From assembly GCA_900541965.1 (NCBI GenBank), contig UQLN01000052.1, positions 1-31,518 on the forward strand: a stretch of DNA of 31,518 nucleotides. Direction: 5' to 3'. The notes beneath the pieces were generated by a model. The model saw only the letters and a list, made by a program, of their open reading frames with translations, made no database searches and was not told where the DNA came from. Source of the DNA: an uncultured Parabacteroides sp. Its GTDB lineage: Bacteria > Bacteroidota > Bacteroidia > Bacteroidales > Tannerellaceae. A program made the position numbers and the translations under genes. How positions within the stretch are numbered: the stretch's first letter is position 1; every line of letters starts with the position of its first letter. Shown piece by piece: positions 16,201 through 22,959 of the stretch.

Positions 16201-18937
16201 TATGTATGATGCATCCCTCGACCAGATCATGCCATTCGCCTGGTCATTCGTTCCACAGCGCTATATTAATATATGGGCGCCGGGATTCAATCCGGGAAGT
16301 GCGTTCACTACGTATACCCACTATGACAATGTCGATATAAAATACTTAAAGGTCATCCAATTCCAGTATGACCAATTGAACTGGCTGGATGTGCTCAATT
16401 CCTCCAGATTTTATTCAAATAGGCCTTACGGAATGATGACGAAGTCTGCCAGAGGAGTTTCCGTTTATGCAGATGCTGCTCCTATGGTAGAAAATGCCGT
16501 TGCTGTTGAGAGTACAGTCCTTCAGGAAAATGCCGTTGCTGTTGAGAGTACAGTCCTTCAGGAAAATGCCGTTGCCGATATTATTGCCGAAGAAGAAATA
16601 GGAATCGATCCGGCCAACCGCCAGATACAACTACGCGAAAACTTCGCAGAAACAGCATTCTTCTATCCGGCATTAGTGACTGATGCGGAAGGAAATGTTT
16701 CTTTCGATTTCACCATGCCCGAAAGTAATACGACATGGAAATTACAACTGTTGGCACAAACGGAAGATCTGAAATACGGATATCTCTCCGAAAAAATCAT
16801 TACCAGCAAACCGCTGATGGTAGTGCCTAACCTGCCACGTTTCATGCGCCAGGGAGATGAGGTATCTATCAGTACACAAGTAATCAACCAGTCCGACAAA
16901 GCCATCACAGGCAGGGTCACTTTGGAATTGCTCGACCCCGCAACGGAACAACCGGTTGTATGCCTGAGCAAATCTCAAAAACCGTTTGATTTAGCTGCCG
17001 GAAATACAACGACCGTATCATGGACACTTCCCGTACCGACAACAACAGACCTTGTTATCTGTCGCATTATTGCCGATTCTGAAAATGGCAGCGACGGGGA
17101 ACAACATTTGATACCTGTCCTTTCCGATAAAATCTTAATTACGGAAAGCACCCCGTTCTTCCTGATGGGACAAGGCGAACAGGCCATACAGTTGCCATCA
17201 GCCAAATCCCAGTCCGGTAGAACCCCGTTCCGCATGACACTGGAACTGACTGCTAATCCGGTTTGGTATGCCGTACAGGCATTACCGACTATTACCCAAC
17301 CGGATAATGAAAATATTATCTCCTGGTTTGCTGCTTATTACAGTAATACATTGGCCATCTATATAGCAAACAGCCATCCACGGATACAAAAAGTCATCAA
17401 TCAATGGAAAGCGCAGGGAGGTACAGCCTCTACCCTGCTATCCAATCTTGAAAAGAACGAGGAGTTGAAGAACATCCTGTTGCAGGAAACGCCCTGGGTA
17501 CTGGAAGCTGATAATGAAACAGAACAGAAACAACGTTTATCTCTTCTGTTCGACCTGAACCGTGCATCCCAACAAAGAGCTGCCGCTTTGGAACAACTGC
17601 TCAAACAACAAACACCGGACGGAGGTTGGAGTTGGTTTAAAGGCATGTATCCAAGCCGCGAAATTACCTTGTATATTCTGAACGGCATGGCTCAACTTAC
17701 CCAGCTGAATGCCATTGAATACAACCAGCAGGAAAAAGAAATGCAGATAAAGGCTCTGAACTTCCTGGATAAACAAATCCAACAGGATTATGAACAGTTG
17801 ACTGCAAACACGAAAGACTGGCAGAAGACTCTCATATCTCCCTTACAACTGAACTATCTGTTTGTCCGCAGTTCTTACCGTGACATTCCTGAATTGGGAG
17901 AGGCTCGCGAAGCAATCCGCTTCTACACAGCAAGAGCGGAAAAAGAATGGAATAAGCAATCCTTATACGGTAAAGGTGAAACGGCTCTATTGATGCTTCG
18001 TAACGGCAAGAAGGATGTGGCAAATTCCATTCTCGCCTGGTTGCGTAAAACAGCGACCACTTCTACTGAAAAAGGCATGTATTGGGCAAACAACCGGAGA
18101 GATAATAATTTCTTTATTTCCCCGCTCGATACGCATTGCCTGCTGATGTCCGTATTCAACGAACTTTCTCCGAACACTCAGGAAACAGACCGGATGAAAC
18201 AATGGCTGCTCAACCAGAAACGTACCCAGAACTGGGAATCCGTTCCGGCAACAGTCAATGCCATCTACGCCCTGCTCCTGACCGGAAGCGATTGGTTGAA
18301 TACCAACAATGCCTGCACGGTAAAATGGGGGAATAATACGTATAGTACAAATGAAGGAGAAGCTGCCACCGGATATTTAAAGGTTGTATTACCCGAAAAG
18401 AATAAAAACACCGCAGGGAACACCATCTCCGTTCATAAAGAAGGCAGTGCACCTACATGGGGAGCTGTCTACGACCAGTATTTCGAAAAAATCAACCAGG
18501 TACAAAAACAGAAAGGCGTACTGAATGTGGAAAAGAAATTGTTCATTGAAACAAACAACGGTTCCGAGCGCCAGTTGCGTCCTGTTTCCCCGGAACAACC
18601 GCTCCGCATTGGCGACAAAGTGGTGGTACGCCTGACAATCCGTACAGACAGGGAAATGGATTATGTATTCCTGAAAGATTTACGTGCAGGATGTTTCGAA
18701 CCGGCTACACAAATTTCCGGTTCCACCTGGCGGGATGGAGCCTGGTATTACCAGTCGCCGACAGATGTTTCGGAAAACTTCTTCTTCAACAGTCTGCCGG
18801 AAGGGACATATGTACTGGAATATTCCGCATACGTATCGCGTGAAGGACGGTACTCCGGCGGTATCAGTACAATCCAGTGCCTTTATGCCCCTGAGTTTGT
18901 TTCACATACGGAGGGAGGCGAAATTACGGTAAACTGA
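13250..18937 (+). CDS. Alpha-2-macroglobulin family protein, thioester-less
   Basis: 1895 residues. An N-terminal hydrophobic segment (residues 4-25, AFVVLILVVCGILVTAFYV) acts as signal or membrane anchor. An alpha-helical N-terminal region to about residue 300 is followed by the MG-domain series. The MG2-like part includes LFTDRGLYRPGQTVFFKG and VRVEEYKRP-type sequence, and the A2M core block is FFYPALVTDAEGNVSFDFTMPES. Then comes an alpha-helical TED-like domain (TPDGGWSWFKGM) and a C-terminal receptor-binding-like domain. The Cys-Gly-Glu-Gln-type thioester expected at the start of the TED region is missing (NENIISWFAAYYSNTLA instead), so covalent protease trapping is unlikely. Relatives are periplasmic or surface protease-binding or envelope-defence proteins. 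A 36-bp tandem duplication lies at 16490-16561. Monocistronic by spacing. Confidence 0.92.
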   Translation: MKIRAFVVLILVVCGILVTAFYVNANRTSAGEKAIIEAIQTKNTPLLIQSLIKQMNEQMEKDTESLPELIKEVEKYTQACTDSTGVAVLHSMIAQMYDSYYTNNRWKINQRTNLEGYVPEDIREWTTNLFQDKIKSELTASLQPAGLLQETQVSQFDAILTKGKDSPELRPTLYDFLAFRAISIQPSAEWYNALLAFRRTQTNTKALVMDELDWFNFYYSDKPAQSSEYLSKLDSLFKQYEKEPFAAEICIARLQVLQSQSYRGTPEQNDSIKGVIYSTCKECIARYPKYERISSVKNTLTSLENPQLRTQAGHNIYPGKNLSIQIQYQNTPKLIVRIYQSLRQPELAWKNYPKNQKQRGKLLKETVYDLPLKNSYTQYDTTLTIPMEQLGLYEYTVSTPDNNLETSARFSVSRLGILTRGQNNGTTDVLVTDVESGKPIEGANVTYYKTNTQGNPVAIGHVKTDRYGLAILPAKQRFEAVRPTFREDTMAVLTSVYPAGTYRPQEKEQIELSLFTDRGLYRPGQTVFFKGIAYVKDTDNPHVVANRTFSVSLRDANYQEVANKKLTTDQFGSFNGEFTIPQSVLSGSFSITSDRGQTYIRVEEYKRPTFQVAISPLEDEVFFGKPVKIEGSAKTFSGVALQTGEIKWQISKRPFWLRLYMPYFSDFGQVASGTTTVDEKGNFSFSFVPERMKNDFGRPVFQTYEVTATLTDSKGETQEAQYTFSVGDSGILLTIRSEQQMERDSATANVSAFTINGKEIPANGTYKIYALDEKVQEKSAYGIEQFKINKEVASGNFSTGQAIPNSVFRTLVSGRYRLEVKAADRNGKEITTDTDFILYDKKDKRPPVFMHTWLIKEKTTCLPGEDAEFIFGTSDKQAYILYEIYDANRKCIERKRFEMSDENRTFRIPFKESDGNGFTVLLTFVKAGETYMEQIPVTRQLPDRKLTIRPETFRNHLLPGSKENWKFRITNADSMAVSAQVLASMYDASLDQIMPFAWSFVPQRYINIWAPGFNPGSAFTTYTHYDNVDIKYLKVIQFQYDQLNWLDVLNSSRFYSNRPYGMMTKSARGVSVYADAAPMVENAVAVESTVLQENAVAVESTVLQENAVADIIAEEEIGIDPANRQIQLRENFAETAFFYPALVTDAEGNVSFDFTMPESNTTWKLQLLAQTEDLKYGYLSEKIITSKPLMVVPNLPRFMRQGDEVSISTQVINQSDKAITGRVTLELLDPATEQPVVCLSKSQKPFDLAAGNTTTVSWTLPVPTTTDLVICRIIADSENGSDGEQHLIPVLSDKILITESTPFFLMGQGEQAIQLPSAKSQSGRTPFRMTLELTANPVWYAVQALPTITQPDNENIISWFAAYYSNTLAIYIANSHPRIQKVINQWKAQGGTASTLLSNLEKNEELKNILLQETPWVLEADNETEQKQRLSLLFDLNRASQQRAAALEQLLKQQTPDGGWSWFKGMYPSREITLYILNGMAQLTQLNAIEYNQQEKEMQIKALNFLDKQIQQDYEQLTANTKDWQKTLISPLQLNYLFVRSSYRDIPELGEAREAIRFYTARAEKEWNKQSLYGKGETALLMLRNGKKDVANSILAWLRKTATTSTEKGMYWANNRRDNNFFISPLDTHCLLMSVFNELSPNTQETDRMKQWLLNQKRTQNWESVPATVNAIYALLLTGSDWLNTNNACTVKWGNNTYSTNEGEAATGYLKVVLPEKNKNTAGNTISVHKEGSAPTWGAVYDQYFEKINQVQKQKGVLNVEKKLFIETNNGSERQLRPVSPEQPLRIGDKVVVRLTIRTDREMDYVFLKDLRAGCFEPATQISGSTWRDGAWYYQSPTDVSENFFFNSLPEGTYVLEYSAYVSREGRYSGGISTIQCLYAPEFVSHTEGGEITVN
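16490..16575 (+). repeat. 36-bp in-frame tandem repeat inside the A2M gene
   Basis: Two perfect 36-bp copies (16490-16525 and 16526-16561) are followed by a 14-bp partial copy. Each encodes ENAVAVESTVLQ. The repeat falls in a linker just before the A2M core block, where a length change would keep the frame and be tolerated. Perfect identity implies a recent duplication or slippage-prone site. Confidence 0.95.
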
Positions 18938-18976
18938 AAATAACAAAACGTAAACTCTTTTTTCAGTATTAATAGC

Positions 18977-18984
18977 TATCTTTG
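18977..18984 (+). promoter_or_regulatory. -7 promoter element of the DUF1573-meaB cluster
   Basis: TATCTTTG fits TAnnTTTG. The expected start is near 18991, giving a leader of about 90 nt that contains the hairpin at 19009-19038. The -33 region is T-rich but has no clear TTTG. Confidence 0.6.
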
Positions 18985-19008
18985 CAAGTGATGAACTGAA
19001 AACTAACA

Positions 19009-19038
19009 AAGCCTGTTCTATATGAAAGAATGGGCTTT
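19009..19038 (+). terminator. Terminator-like hairpin in the leader of the DUF1573 genes
   Basis: AAGCCTGTTCT pairs imperfectly with AGAATGGGCTT across a short AT loop, and a run of T follows. It lies after the promoter at 18977 and before the start codon at 19081, so it looks like an attenuator rather than an end-of-gene terminator. Termination of the A2M transcript is the other reading. Confidence 0.5.
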
Positions 19039-19057
19039 TTATAATCCCATCAAGTAA
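19022..19057 (+). other. Possible 11-residue leader peptide
   Basis: ATG to TAA encodes MKEWAFYNPIK and overlaps the 3' arm of the leader hairpin. Translation of such an ORF could affect hairpin formation. There is no independent evidence of translation. Confidence 0.2.
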
Positions 19058-19080
19058 ACAGCTAACATAAATAGAAAAAG

Positions 19081-19458
19081 ATGAAACAGATTATTTTTAT
19101 TTTTATGGCTATCCTATTAGCAACAGGAATGGCTACGGCACAACAGAAGGCAATCATTTCGGTAGATAACACATCCCACGATTTTGGAGTTATTAAAGAA
19201 GCGGACGGGAAAGTATCACATACATTTAAAATAACCAATACAGGCGATGCGCCATTGGTTATTACACGTGTTATTGCCTCTTGCGGATGTACAACTCCGG
19301 AATGGACCAAAGAACCGATTGCTCCGGGAAAGACCGGTGAAGTGAAAATTACTTATGACCCCAAAGACAGACCGGGTCCGTTTACCAAATCCATATCTGT
19401 CTACAGCAACGGAAAAACCGGCAGCTACATTCTGACTATCCGGGGAGATGTTCAATAA
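19081..19458 (+). CDS. DUF1573 domain protein, secreted
   Basis: 125 residues: a signal peptide (MKQIIFIFMAILLATGMATAQ) followed by a single DUF1573 domain of about 100 residues. This immunoglobulin-like beta-sandwich is related to the ASH/HYDIN type. Characteristic elements are HDFGVIKEADG, FKITNTGDAPLVITRV, ASCGCTTPEW with the paired cysteines, IAPGKTGEVKITYDP, and the closing ISVYSNG and LTIRGDV strands. Such proteins are common and abundant in Bacteroidales, but no biochemical role is established to my knowledge. It lies 26 bp before a longer protein whose first domain is very similar, so the pair arose by tandem duplication. Periplasmic or surface. Confidence 0.88.
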   Translation: MKQIIFIFMAILLATGMATAQQKAIISVDNTSHDFGVIKEADGKVSHTFKITNTGDAPLVITRVIASCGCTTPEWTKEPIAPGKTGEVKITYDPKDRPGPFTKSISVYSNGKTGSYILTIRGDVQ

Positions 19459-19483
19459 TTTATTAGGAAAGTAAAAGCAGTAT

Positions 19484-20599
19484 ATGCCTGATTTCAAGAA
19501 ACTACTTATAATTCTGACCGGTATATTGTTTTCCATAAGCAATATACCGGCGCAGAATAATGCAACAATAAGTGCTGACGAATTAGTCTACAACTTTGGT
19601 ACAATCGCCGAGGCTGACGGACCTGCCAGCCATACATTTATAATTAAAAATACAGGTAACAGTCCTTTGGTCCTTACCCGGATTACCGCATCCTGTGGCT
19701 GCACCCAGCCGGAATGGACAAAAGAACCGATAGCCCCGGGGAAAACAGGGGATGTAAAAGTTACTTATAACCCAAAAGGCCGCCCGGGACCGTTCTACAA
19801 AACAATCTCTATTTACAGTAACGGCAAAAGAGGCAGCTATACGCTTGCCATAAAAGGAAATGTGACACCGAAACCTACCCAACCCGTATTCGTTTATCCG
19901 TACAGTATAGGAGATTTAAAACTGGAGAAAAAAAGAATCGTATACAATAGTATCCGCTCGGATGAAGTGCTGGGTGAAAAAATTAATATCACGAACGATG
20001 GTAAAACATCTTTTACCATTCATATGGGTAAAGCACCTCACTATCTCACCGTACAAACGCAACCGTCGACACTTGCTCCGGGAGAAAAAGGTGAAATTAC
20101 GCTCCTTTTCAATGCCAAAGAGGTAAAGAAAAAAGGACGCATCATTTCAGAGATTCCAGTAACAATAGAAAGTATCGGAGAAAAAAAACACAAAACAGAC
20201 CATCTGTTTGTTGCAGCTAACATCATCGATAACTTCAGTAAATTATCCGCAGCAGACAAAGCGGAAGCTCCCGTTGCACAGTTATCGGGGACATTGCTCG
20301 ATTTCGGAAAATTACCATCCAAAGGAGGCGGTCTTCCTCTGATAGGTGGAAAAGTTACCGGAACAATCGATATTACAAATACCGGAAAGTCTCCACTTAT
20401 TATCTACAGTGCTACCTGTGATGACGAACGGTTGGACATCTCCGGAGGAAAAAAAGAAATAAAACCCGGTGCCACAGCCACCTTTAAAGTGAGCCTGCGC
20501 CCGAAAGAAATAAAAACAAATCTGGAAACCCTTGTCCATTTCGTAAGCAACGATCCGAACGGTCCGGTACGTATGGTTAAGGTAACCGCTGAAAAATAA
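19484..20599 (+). CDS. DUF1573 domain protein, multi-domain
   Basis: 371 residues with a signal peptide (LLIILTGILFSISNIPAQ). Residues about 25-125 repeat the DUF1573 domain of the preceding gene (YNFGTIAEADG, ASCGCTQPEWTKEPIAPGK). Residues about 135-250 form a second beta-rich domain (EKINITNDGKTSF, LAPGEKGEITLLF). Residues about 265-371 form a third DUF1573-like domain (LLDFGKLPSKGG, IDITNTGKSPLIIYSATCDDERL, IKPGATATFKVSLRP). The third has only one cysteine near the place of the CGC pair. Exported; role unknown. Only 12 bp separate it from the MeaB gene, so the three genes probably form one transcript. Confidence 0.88.
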   Translation: MPDFKKLLIILTGILFSISNIPAQNNATISADELVYNFGTIAEADGPASHTFIIKNTGNSPLVLTRITASCGCTQPEWTKEPIAPGKTGDVKVTYNPKGRPGPFYKTISIYSNGKRGSYTLAIKGNVTPKPTQPVFVYPYSIGDLKLEKKRIVYNSIRSDEVLGEKINITNDGKTSFTIHMGKAPHYLTVQTQPSTLAPGEKGEITLLFNAKEVKKKGRIISEIPVTIESIGEKKHKTDHLFVAANIIDNFSKLSAADKAEAPVAQLSGTLLDFGKLPSKGGGLPLIGGKVTGTIDITNTGKSPLIIYSATCDDERLDISGGKKEIKPGATATFKVSLRPKEIKTNLETLVHFVSNDPNGPVRMVKVTAEK

Positions 20600-20611
20600 A
20601 TACACATCCAT

Positions 20612-21706
20612 ATGGAACATCCGGAAAACGACGATCTATACAAAGGTTTAAAGGTCAACAAGGGTGTGACGGACATGCCAACCGTAAACCCGTACCTGAA
20701 GAAACGTCTTCAACGTAAAGAATACACCCCTTCCGAATTTGTAGAAGGGATATTGAAAGGGAACATTACCATCCTCAGCCAGGCTGTAACCTTGGTGGAA
20801 AGTTCCAAATACGAACACCAGCAGGTAGCGCAGGAAATCATTGAAAAATGCCTGCCTCATGCCGGAAAATCCGTACGTATCGGTATTACCGGCGTACCGG
20901 GAGCAGGGAAAAGTACCTCTATCGACGCTTTCGGTATGCACCTTATCAATGAAGGACGCAAGTTAGCTGTCTTGGCTATCGACCCAAGTAGCGAACGCTC
21001 CAAAGGGAGTATATTAGGAGATAAAACCCGCATGGAAGCCCTTTCACGCGAGAAAAATGCATTTATCCGTCCTTCGCCATCGGCAGGTTCCCTGGGAGGG
21101 GTAGCACGTAAAACCCGTGAAACCATCGTGCTTTGTGAAGCTGCCGGATTCGACACGGTATTCGTTGAGACTGTAGGGGTCGGCCAAAGTGAAACAGCCG
21201 TTCATTCGATGGTCGATTTCTTCCTGCTTATCCAACTTGCCGGAACAGGGGACGAATTGCAAGGTATCAAACGCGGTATTATGGAAATGGCAGACGGTAT
21301 TATCATCAATAAAGCGGATGGAGACAATATCGACAAGGCAAATCTAGCTGCCGCCCAGTTTAGAAATGCCCTTCACCTTTTCCCACCCGCAGACTCCGGC
21401 TGGTTCCCCAAAGTATTAACGTATTCCGGATATTATAATCTGGGTATTAAGGAAATCTGGGATATGGTAGGCGAATATATGGAGTTCACCAAAAAGAACG
21501 GTTACTTCAATCATAAACGTAACGAACAGGCGAAATACTGGATGTACGAAAGCATCAACGATACATTACGTGAGACATTCTACCACAATCCGGCTGTTGA
21601 AAGCATGTTAGGCACAACCGAAAAGCAAGTGCTTAATAATGAAATAAGTTCCTTCGTTGCCGCCAAGCGGATGATGGACTTGTTCCTTAACAACCTGGCT
21701 AAATAG
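20612..21706 (+). CDS. meaB: MeaB-type P-loop GTPase (methylmalonyl-CoA mutase chaperone)
   Basis: 364 residues. MeaB/ArgK GTPases protect and reload the adenosylcobalamin enzyme methylmalonyl-CoA mutase, which Bacteroidales use in succinate-to-propionate metabolism. Motifs: Walker A GVPGAGKST (from residue 94), LAIDPSSERSKGSILGDKTRM (switch and Mg-binding region), ETVGVGQSE (G3 area), and INKADGDN (G4, guanine specificity). The C-terminal helical region (YWMYESINDTLRETFYHNP) matches the dimerisation arm. The start at 20612 lies 12 bp after the DUF1573 stop, implying a shared transcript. No mutase genes are in the window. The stop TAG at 21704-21706 overlaps the first bases of a large inverted repeat. 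Cytoplasmic. Confidence 0.95.
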   Translation: MEHPENDDLYKGLKVNKGVTDMPTVNPYLKKRLQRKEYTPSEFVEGILKGNITILSQAVTLVESSKYEHQQVAQEIIEKCLPHAGKSVRIGITGVPGAGKSTSIDAFGMHLINEGRKLAVLAIDPSSERSKGSILGDKTRMEALSREKNAFIRPSPSAGSLGGVARKTRETIVLCEAAGFDTVFVETVGVGQSETAVHSMVDFFLLIQLAGTGDELQGIKRGIMEMADGIIINKADGDNIDKANLAAAQFRNALHLFPPADSGWFPKVLTYSGYYNLGIKEIWDMVGEYMEFTKKNGYFNHKRNEQAKYWMYESINDTLRETFYHNPAVESMLGTTEKQVLNNEISSFVAAKRMMDLFLNNLAK

Positions 21707-21807
21707 TTGACAGTTGACAAGTGACAGTTGACAGTTTTTTCGGCTTTCAGCCGATTATATATCGGGCGCGAAGCTAATTGTCAACTGTCACTTGTCAACT
21801 GTCAACT
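21705..21807. terminator. 29-bp perfect inverted repeat between convergent meaB and AraC genes
   Basis: Left arm 21705-21733 and right arm 21779-21807 are perfect reverse complements built from TTGACAG/TTGACAA units. A second hairpin, TCGGCT-TTC-AGCCGA (21740-21754), lies in the 45-bp loop. The left arm overlaps the last bases of the meaB stop, and the right arm contains the last codons and TGA of the AraC gene. A bidirectional transcription barrier is the likely role. The heptad-like composition also suggests a dispersed intergenic repeat. Confidence 0.85.
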
Positions 21808-22712
21808 ATAACATTCGTTCTATATTGCAAAGGCGAAACGCCTTTATGCTTCTTGAAAAACTTTCCAAAGGAGGACTGGTCTGAGAAATTCAGCATATCG
21901 GATATTTGCTGGATAGTAAAATCCGGATTTCTCAAATAGATTTCAGCTTCACGCATTAAGGCTTCGGCAATCCATTTATTAACTGTTTTTCCGCTAAAGC
22001 TCTTCAAGATGCGGGATAAGTATTCCGGAGTAATACATAGCTCACGGGCATAGAAAGTAACGGAATGCTCTTCCTTACAATGATTATTCAACAATTGGAT
22101 AAACAAAAACAATAATAAATCTTTGTTCGACGGGTTCAGATTCACCTGCTCCCGGTTCGCCTGATAAATAATATTATTCATTTCCAGACAGAAACCCCGC
22201 AATTCATTTAAAACAAGGTCCCGTTGCCAGGCATGTTTCGTACGGTCTATATTCTGTTCGATACGGTGAAAGCAATTCTCCAGTAATTCCCCATCCTCCT
22301 CGCTCAATTTCAATACCGGACGGCTAAGCCGGGACGCAATATAGGCAGCCGGCATACGGCGGCTGTTCAACATTATTTCTCCAAATAAATTCCGCTCGAT
22401 AATCAGATGGTAACCCAGAAAATCCGATGAGAAATGCATGCCTCTGATTACATGCAAATCCATAATATCAAGCAAAAAGTTATCCGATAAATGATAGGTC
22501 GTATTATCTATCGTGACGTCCACTTCCCCGCTGCGAACCAGGAATATCGAAAACGCATCCAGGCGGATAGCCGTATCTTCGCTTATTTTAGGCTTCTTAG
22601 GCCCATTTCCCTTGAGCTCCAACAAAAATAATTTGTCCTGATAAGATTTTCCATCCAGATTAAGACGAAGGAAATCTTCTATACTCACATGCAACACCTG
22701 CTCTTCCATCAA
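21795..22712 (-). CDS. AraC-family transcriptional regulator
   Basis: 305 residues. The N-terminal part (about 1-190) is a cupin-like sensing domain (LDAFSIFLVRSGEVDVTI, DIMDLHVIRGMHF). The C-terminal part (about 200-300) is the AraC double helix-turn-helix, with YARELCITPEYLSRILKSFSGKTVNKWI for the first HTH and FTIQQISDMLNFSDQSSFGKFFKKHKGVSPLQYR for the second and the family signature. It is divergent from the RND efflux operon with 247 bp between start codons, so it is most likely that operon's regulator; the ligand is unknown. A -7 element (22738-22731) sits just upstream, and TTCAAATTTG boxes overlap the promoter, compatible with autoregulation. Confidence 0.93.
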   Translation of the reverse strand: MMEEQVLHVSIEDFLRLNLDGKSYQDKLFLLELKGNGPKKPKISEDTAIRLDAFSIFLVRSGEVDVTIDNTTYHLSDNFLLDIMDLHVIRGMHFSSDFLGYHLIIERNLFGEIMLNSRRMPAAYIASRLSRPVLKLSEEDGELLENCFHRIEQNIDRTKHAWQRDLVLNELRGFCLEMNNIIYQANREQVNLNPSNKDLLLFLFIQLLNNHCKEEHSVTFYARELCITPEYLSRILKSFSGKTVNKWIAEALMREAEIYLRNPDFTIQQISDMLNFSDQSSFGKFFKKHKGVSPLQYRTNVIVDS

Positions 22713-22717
22713 TCTTT

Positions 22718-22780
22718 TTCAAATTTGAACCAAAGATAAACCTTTTTACCATACTTAAAACAAGAGTTCAAATTTGGAAC
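22718..22780. promoter_or_regulatory. AraC promoter and candidate operator boxes
   Basis: Minus-strand TATCTTTG at 22738-22731 fits the -7 consensus, with TTG at 22763-22761 upstream (22-bp spacing). Two near-palindromic boxes flank it: TTCAAATTTGAA at 22718-22729, over the expected start site, and GTTCAAATTTGGAAC at 22766-22780, just beyond -33. The shared TTCAAATTTG core suggests binding sites for the AraC regulator. Confidence 0.5.
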
Positions 22781-22959
22781 AATTATATCCGATTAAGAAC
22801 CACTTCCGAACAGGAATAAACACTGACATTTGCAGCGGTTATTAGTTAAGGCAGCAAAGAGTAAAAGTAACAAACGATTCTCATTCTAACACCCCCTAAT
22901 TGAGGTTTAGGTTTTGGAACAGTCCAACTGCCGGATTTATTGAATAAAACAGCAAAAAG

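Noticed and set aside
22825..22832. GACATTTG as the efflux operon promoter
   Set aside because: The first base of the consensus TA is G and no -33 element is seen; kept only as a weak possibility in the adaptor gene entry.
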